Shown here one piece after another: positions 58,385-64,000 of a stretch of DNA of 64,000 nt; the stretch's first letter is position 1; every line of letters begins with the position of its first letter. Where the stretch lies: assembly GCA_033725935.1 (NCBI GenBank), contig MU867077.1, positions 372,001 to 436,000 on the forward strand. The letters are read 5' to 3'. The notes below the pieces were generated by a model, which was not told where the DNA came from, did not search any database, and was given only the letters and a program-made list of their open reading frames with translations. A program made the translations under genes and the position numbers. The DNA comes from Cladorrhinum sp. PSN259 (taxonomy: Eukaryota; Ascomycota; Sordariomycetes; Sordariales; Podosporaceae).

Positions 58385-61300
58385 ATGACACTAGTACCAA
58401 CCAGTTCTTCCAACTTGTTCATGAGTTCCAACATGGCCAGTTCTTCTGTGAAAGCGGCTCGAAACAGCGGCACTCTCATCCCTATGGCCCATCCTGTAGT
58501 AGAGACCCCTCCTCCCCCCATTCATTCCAAAAAGCCTTCTACTGGTGACAGCGCTGGAATTCCGGGCAATAGTCGCGAGATGGATGACCAGCTTCCACAA
58601 AGATATCTAAAGGAGTAGCAAAGTCGCAACATGATGCTCAGGCTGCTGCTGTAGCGGGAGAGATAGGTGAAGAGGGACCTCATGGGACGAAAGACTCTCA
58701 ATCTCAACCCATTCAGCGCAGGTCAGCCTGGCGAAAGTTCTTACCAACCGACATCATTCAACACGCACCGTCATCTGCTGATACCCCAAAAGTAACGGCG
58801 GCTCCAGATCGTGACGGCAATGCCAATGAAGCGAAAACTGAAAAGAAGGCTGCTAGGTTAGTGGTCCATTCTATGGCCTTCCTAGACAAGGCTTCGGCGA
58901 ACCTTTCTGACCCCGTCGATAGTTCAAACACTGTGGATACGAAGCTTGCCGTGCTTGTCAACCCCTCCAGCCCACAACACCCCTCAGTATATACCAGTTT
59001 CGATATTGTAGCGGTCCATGACATTACTCAGTTATCCGAAACTGCTTGGGCAACTCGCCCAGAGGGTGAAGTTCCCCAGGGGAAGACGAACGCTGTGCAG
59101 GAACAAGTACCATCTATGACGGGCGCCCTGACCCAGAGTGCAGGGTTTTTAACAGTGAACCCCAATGGTGCCCAAACATCTGGCGAAAATTCTGTTCCTA
59201 AACCCCTAGCCCTAGCAGGCTCATCAAAGGCAAATATGGCAAGCAACAAAGGCAAGAACTCTGACACAGCCGCGGTGACCACGCAGACCACAAGCCGTGC
59301 GAACTCCAGCTCTGAATTACGGACCCAGCAACCGAAGCAGGAACGGCTGCTAGATTGGTTGAGCCAGTCTGCCATGCTGGCCGAGCTCGGGTGATGGCAT
59401 TTGGCTATGAGCCCCCTGGTTTCCCACCTCCCGTGTTATCCGAAGCGGATGGTGTCAAGTATGACGAATATCTCACCAATGTCTCCAAAGCACTTGTTGA
59501 GAGGTTGTCGGAATGCCGGAATGGAGGCAGTTACGACACGAAGCCAGTGGTGTTCATCGCCACGGGCTTTGGGTGTCTGATCATGCAAAGGGCTATCAGC
59601 CTAATCGCAGCGCCCCAAGATAATACTAAATGGCAAACAATCTTGAACATGGCAGCCGGTGTGTTGTTTCTTGATGCCACCATGCCGCTGCCCAAAAAGA
59701 AACCTAAAAAGGAAGGAAGCAAAAAGGAGGAACGTAATATGGACTCCAACAAGGAAGCTGTCAACAACAGCGACAAGACAAGAGAAGAGAGAGGAGACGA
59801 ACAGAAGAAGGAACCGGAACTACCAAAGAATATCTTTCCCAAGTCAGCAAACCGGAACAGTCGGTGGGTGAAAGCTCTTCTGGTGCCGCGGCATATTGAT
59901 AGTGGACGTGTGTGGGAGAGCTTCCAGGCTACGGCAGGAGGCAGTGGGCTTCATGTAGCCTGGTTCTATGATCCCACACTTTCGGTTTGTATGCCCTCAT
60001 CCGCACCCTCCCTTTCCTGACTGACAACTTGGCCCTGATAGAAAGCGCAGCCTTCCGTAGACGGCGTTCTTTTCGTCCCACTCACCAGCCCAGTTAACAA
60101 GAGTAACTGCTCTCTTACCCTACCATTACGCGGCCCTAAGGATTCCAACTATTCTCCCCTCATAGAGCAACTTCGCCACTGTATCTTTTTCAAGGCGTCG
60201 TCAGACGTCAACCTTGAGGGCCTTTTGGTAGAGTTGATCTCCAAGGCTCCCCTGCTGGCTCCTGCCGCGAAGGATATTCAGAGCCATTGCCCAGCCCATC
60301 TAGCCGCTTTTAAGGCTAACGCCCCGGCGTTGGAGCTGCTGATCACTGCCTATCCTCCCCTAGCCGAGTATCAAGATAATGAGCGCGAGACACCGCTTCA
60401 CGTAGCGATTAAAGGGGCAGCGTCAATATCTTCCGACGACAGCCAAAAACCAGCCTTTCGACGAATAATTGAGAAGCTTCTAGACGCAATTGCAGAACTC
60501 GGGGCTTCCAGTGAGTCACAAGATCAGGACGGCAAGTCTCCGTGGGACTATCTTGACAGTGAAGATAGCAAGCACAACTGGATTAGGAAGCTCCGAAATA
60601 GTGACAGACTCATCACGGCCAAAGCAACACAACAACATGCAGTCCCTCAGCCTGTCCCTCCGAATGATTCCGACAAACTGGCTGCATGCAAGAAATTGAA
60701 AGCCACGCTGGTTCAGTTTTATATTGCAACCGACGGGACTGCTGACTATACCAATGAACAACGGCCTACTATGCATGAGGTTCTTTACGACGACTCATAT
60801 GGACCTGAAAAGCTCTTTGGCCGCAACTTGCGACACTACGAGGACAAAAAGCCAACTTGTCGATGGATACATCTTCCTGCAAACAATGTAAGCCGAGACC
60901 CTATCCAAGGCCACCGATATAGTCAGGCTAACTCTATTTACCAGGAGGAGTGGGCTCAGGTCTGTCGTCTCATCGACTTCCAATTCGGAGCATAATTATG
61001 TGTATCTGCCGTCGACAGAGTTAGTAGTCTGAATGTTTGGGCATCTCACTAACATCAGGCCGGGTTAGGATTTGTTTCTTCGACTCAGGCGGGAAGACGG
61101 GTCGCTGGTCGGGAGACGACACCAAGTTACGTTATCATTCCAGCAAGACGGCCCGACTAATGAATTTATCTTCGGAAAAGAGATACTAACCTAGTTCCAT
61201 CCAAAGGTACTGCAAAATTTGATCGCCATATCAACGCGGACGCTCAGAGATACAAGCAAGTAGGTGTACCCGATCCCAGCGACGAATTCCTTTCAAAGGC

Positions 61301-63950
61301 TGACCAGAACGAGATATATCAACCTGTTTCCAAAGGTGGGCAGGATGTATCTCCGCTGCCGAGCATAAATCTTCCTTCAGAGATGGGGGATACCGAACAG
61401 GGAGATTTCTCTCCCACGAATGGGTCTGCACAGAATGCCAATATACAAGGACGGCCCAAGCTCGACAGGAGCCCTTCATCCTCTTCAAGCATCGGATCGA
61501 CTGAGCAGCAATTGGGCAAGCGATTGACATATGCTGTATTTGTAAGTAAATGATGACGATTGTATGTAGAGACTGGAGCATGGGCTGATCTATCCTAACG
61601 ATCCAAGATGCCAATCCTCGGGTTTGAGAAGCACAAGCACCTCAAATCTCTCAAAACCGCAATGAGAAAACCAAAGTACCCATCTGCACCTGATGATACT
61701 ACAATGTTAGTTCGCGGTTACTTTCAAGACGCCAGCCCCCTACTACATTGCCGCCGCACACTCGACCAGTTCACCTATCACATGTTACAAGATACAGAAA
61801 AGCGCGACAACACGCAGGTAATCTACAAGTGGGCTCGCCGGCAGCCGAAGAAGCCTAAACCGGTACCTGGATCCTCCGATGAAGACGAATATCCCGTTCT
61901 GATGATTGATCAGCTTTGGCTTTGGGTTCTGGAGGACGAACAAACAGTGATAACCTGCTTTCCAGACACTTGGGAGTCTGACTCACCGTATAATCTCCTG
62001 AGGCACTTCCTGAAGAATCGTATCAAAACCATCAATAACAGACAGGTTATTGAATGTGCCATGGACTTGGCGAATGAAATCATCAGGCGCAGTGTCGACT
62101 TTCTACCAAGGAAAAGGCCGATGGAGCTTTCGCTTCAAGGGTGTTTCCAGTCAAGCATCAATGCCGTCGTAAGTGCAACCAGAGCAGCATTAAGGAAACC
62201 AAGCTTTCTTCTCTTATGTGTTGGAAGCTTGAATATACTAACACATAGCCAGGCCGAGAGTCAAGCAAGACGGTTCGAGATATTTAGAAATCTCATCAAA
62301 CAACTGGCCAGGAAGCGGAAGGAGATGGGCAACACCAAACAGGCCTCCTTGACAGACAAGCTCTTTCGGCTCACTAAGGAGACAGATCTGCTCGTGGAGA
62401 TTCTGGATATCCAGGATGAACTCAAAATCATTCGAGATGTCATGGCAAAGCAACAAGAAGTTCTCAGGAAGCTCCATCCCATGGTCCCAACATATGCCGA
62501 GAAGAAGACAGAGGAGGACACTTCCCATCAGCCTTCGGAGTCTGCCGGTTTGATCGCTCCATTGGCAGGTGTCCGTTCGAGTCCGGGAAAGGCAAAAACA
62601 AGATTGAACGTCCATTTTGCAGACCAGGGAGTCTCAAGAAAAGAGAGTAAAACGAGGCAACAGGCAAAAGATAACCTTGCGCTAGTTGACGCCAATATCG
62701 ATGCCGTGGTCGAAATGACGCAGTATGCAGACAAAATGAGAGTTGAGGTAAAGTTGATCCCATCTCACTTGGCACTGAAATAGCTTGATAAGTACTGACT
62801 TCACATACAAAGCTCAATGGGCTCCTTGATCTCAAACAAAAGCAAGCAAATGCATGGGAAGCAAGGTTCTCACGCGAGGGCTCAGAATCTAGTCAGCGAC
62901 AAGGCAATGTATGTTCAGTCCGTATTCGGCCTCGTTGCCCTCTCGTTACCGGGAGCAGAAACGCAGCTAACACAATTATCTGCTGTTAAGATCACCATGG
63001 TCTTCACCATTGTCACGATCTTCTTCGTAAGCAACTCGGCTCATACAAGTAGGGTTTTAAGGCTGACACCTTTCCTAGCTTCCACTCTCCTTCGTGTCAA
63101 GCGTCTTGGCAATATAGATTGACGCATCTCCGAGAGACCCTAAAACAGGAGAGGTAGCTTGGCCTGTAGGGCTGATCATGGGACTCCTTTGTAAGTACAC
63201 TACCTGCGAGACCCGCCTGAGTGTCTTGCTTGATATCTCTGACCCTGAATCAAAACAGTCGGCGTCTCATTCGCAGTTAGTATTCCCCTCGCAATCATAG
63301 CCTTCCGCGTCAACACGATTTCAGCCAAGCTACTTCTATGGCTCCCATGGCTGTCGGTGAGAAAATCCAAAAATACCAACGATCAGGATGACGATGACGA
63401 CGACGACCATGATGATTGTGACGGCGATGACAAGCAACACGACGGCAGCGACTCTGAAAGTAGGAGTTCAGCGGCAGACGCCACGTTCATCGAGCCCATG
63501 AAGAACAAACGCGAGTCGACTTTTGAAGAAATGGACGGCCGTTTCCCCTCCGACAGGAGACACTGGCGGTACTCTCAGTACGCGCCCATCTTTAACCGCT
63601 GGCACTTTCACAAGAAGATCCCGTTCTTTCGGCTTCTCTGGCGCTACAGGGTTAACGCCAATGACAATCGTTGGGATGAAAAGGTTGAGCGGGACTACCC
63701 TCTTCATCGTGCCGTGTTGCTCGTGAGACGACTTCGTCGGCGGTTCATAGTTGACCCGTTGCTCAAACTTGTACCGTCTGATGTAGAGACAACAGTTAAG
63801 AAATATAGAGCCAAGAAGGATATGGTTCGTCAAGAACGAATAGAAAGAAGAGAAAGTGATCGGAAACAGGACAAAGAAAGAGAAAGGCGGCGGTTGGCCA
63901 TGAAAGATCCCGAGATGGGTTTAAGGTCGAGAGGTCGAGCACGGACCTAG
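58385..63950 (+). pseudogene. Degenerate SesB-like/ankyrin/CorA-like membrane protein locus, probably broken
   Basis: Readable segments in order: 58385-58544, 58592 to about 59390, about 59390 to 59984, 60042-60887, 60945-60959, an unresolved stretch, 61207-61541, 61608-62168, 62253-62747, 62813-62908, 62991-63026, 63079-63190, 63259-63950. Most introns downstream of 59984 are good, with CTAAC/CTGAC branches. Domains: a SesB-like alpha/beta-hydrolase region (FDIVAVHDITQ ... ARVMAFGYEPP ... PVVFIATGFGCLIMQRAI) with the catalytic residues replaced; ankyrin-like TPLHVAIK and DQDGKSPWDYL; RWIHLPANN; then a fungal CorA-like region with RRTLDQFTYHM, LMIDQLWLWVLEDE and LDLKQKQANAWEARF before MVFTIVTIFF and a membrane hairpin. 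Such proteins are annotated as ankyrin or CorA/ZntB-like; magnesium transport is doubtful. Problems: weak junction at 58545-58591, a frame change near 59390, unresolved splicing at 60960-61206, in-frame TAG at 63115-63117. It could still be functional if those are spliced. Confidence 0.6.
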
Positions 63951-64000
63951 TGGGTTTAAAAAGCCGTCTATTTTTGAACTATTGCTGATTTGAGTTTTGT

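Noticed and set aside
1..64000. CRISPR arrays, bacterial operons or prophage
   Set aside because: The DNA is eukaryotic, with spliceosomal introns throughout; no spaced direct repeats of that type were seen.

Overview
The window is chromosomal DNA from a filamentous ascomycete, most likely a Sordariomycete close to Neurospora or Sordaria. This rests on short GT-AG introns (about 49-85 bp) with CTAAC/CTGAC branch sites, fungal-only families (DUF2841, ankyrin/CorA-like proteins), long serine/proline-rich tails, spacious intergenic DNA full of microsatellites, and a short-read style assembly gap (10 Ns between homopolymer runs near 8.65 kb). Genus is an inference. Exon coordinates were worked out by hand from splice signals and family continuity.

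Layout. 1-391 (-): 5' end of a basic RGR-rich protein cut by the window edge. 2371-3516 (+): Bmt5-like 25S rRNA uridine methyltransferase with an acidic tail. 3517-9915: 6.4 kb without a supportable gene, including the gap. 9916-11915 (-): five-exon DUF2841 protein. 11916-21846: about 10 kb without a supportable gene. 21847-28231 (-): eight-exon Ycf1-type vacuolar ABCC transporter with an 870-bp intron. 29488-30345 (+): YjbQ/UPF0047 protein with an added N-terminal membrane segment. 31002-31997 (-): CFIm25/NUDT21 cleavage factor subunit. 34570-37967 (+): large SLIP-GC-like nuclear GTPase. 39929-41800 (+): disordered conserved protein with an RVxF-like motif. 42957-44098 (+): secreted glutaminyl cyclase. 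44994-46071 (+): Pho85-type CDK. 47057-48517 (+): SAGA subunit Sgf73, followed in the same frame, after one TAG, by another 444 codons. 50831-50915 (+): intron-containing tRNA-Ala(AGC). 51492-52683 (+): peroxisomal-type mitochondrial-carrier family protein. 53647-56535 (+): CLC chloride/proton exchanger. 58385-63950 (+): a multidomain locus (degenerate SesB-like hydrolase domain, ankyrin-like segment, CorA-like membrane domain) that looks damaged.

The genes do not form one pathway. They are mostly housekeeping genes: rRNA modification, mRNA 3'-end processing, SAGA, phosphate/cell-cycle CDK, and vacuolar, peroxisomal and anion transport. The unusual points are (1) the in-frame TAG and long open extension of Sgf73, (2) the right-hand hydrolase/ankyrin/CorA locus, with a lost catalytic triad, a frame break and an in-frame TAG inside its membrane hairpin, and (3) the very long ABC-transporter intron placed just before the LSQGQ signature. 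Both TAG codons sit where CAG to TAG (a RIP-type CpA change) or use of the TAG's own AG as a splice acceptor could explain them.
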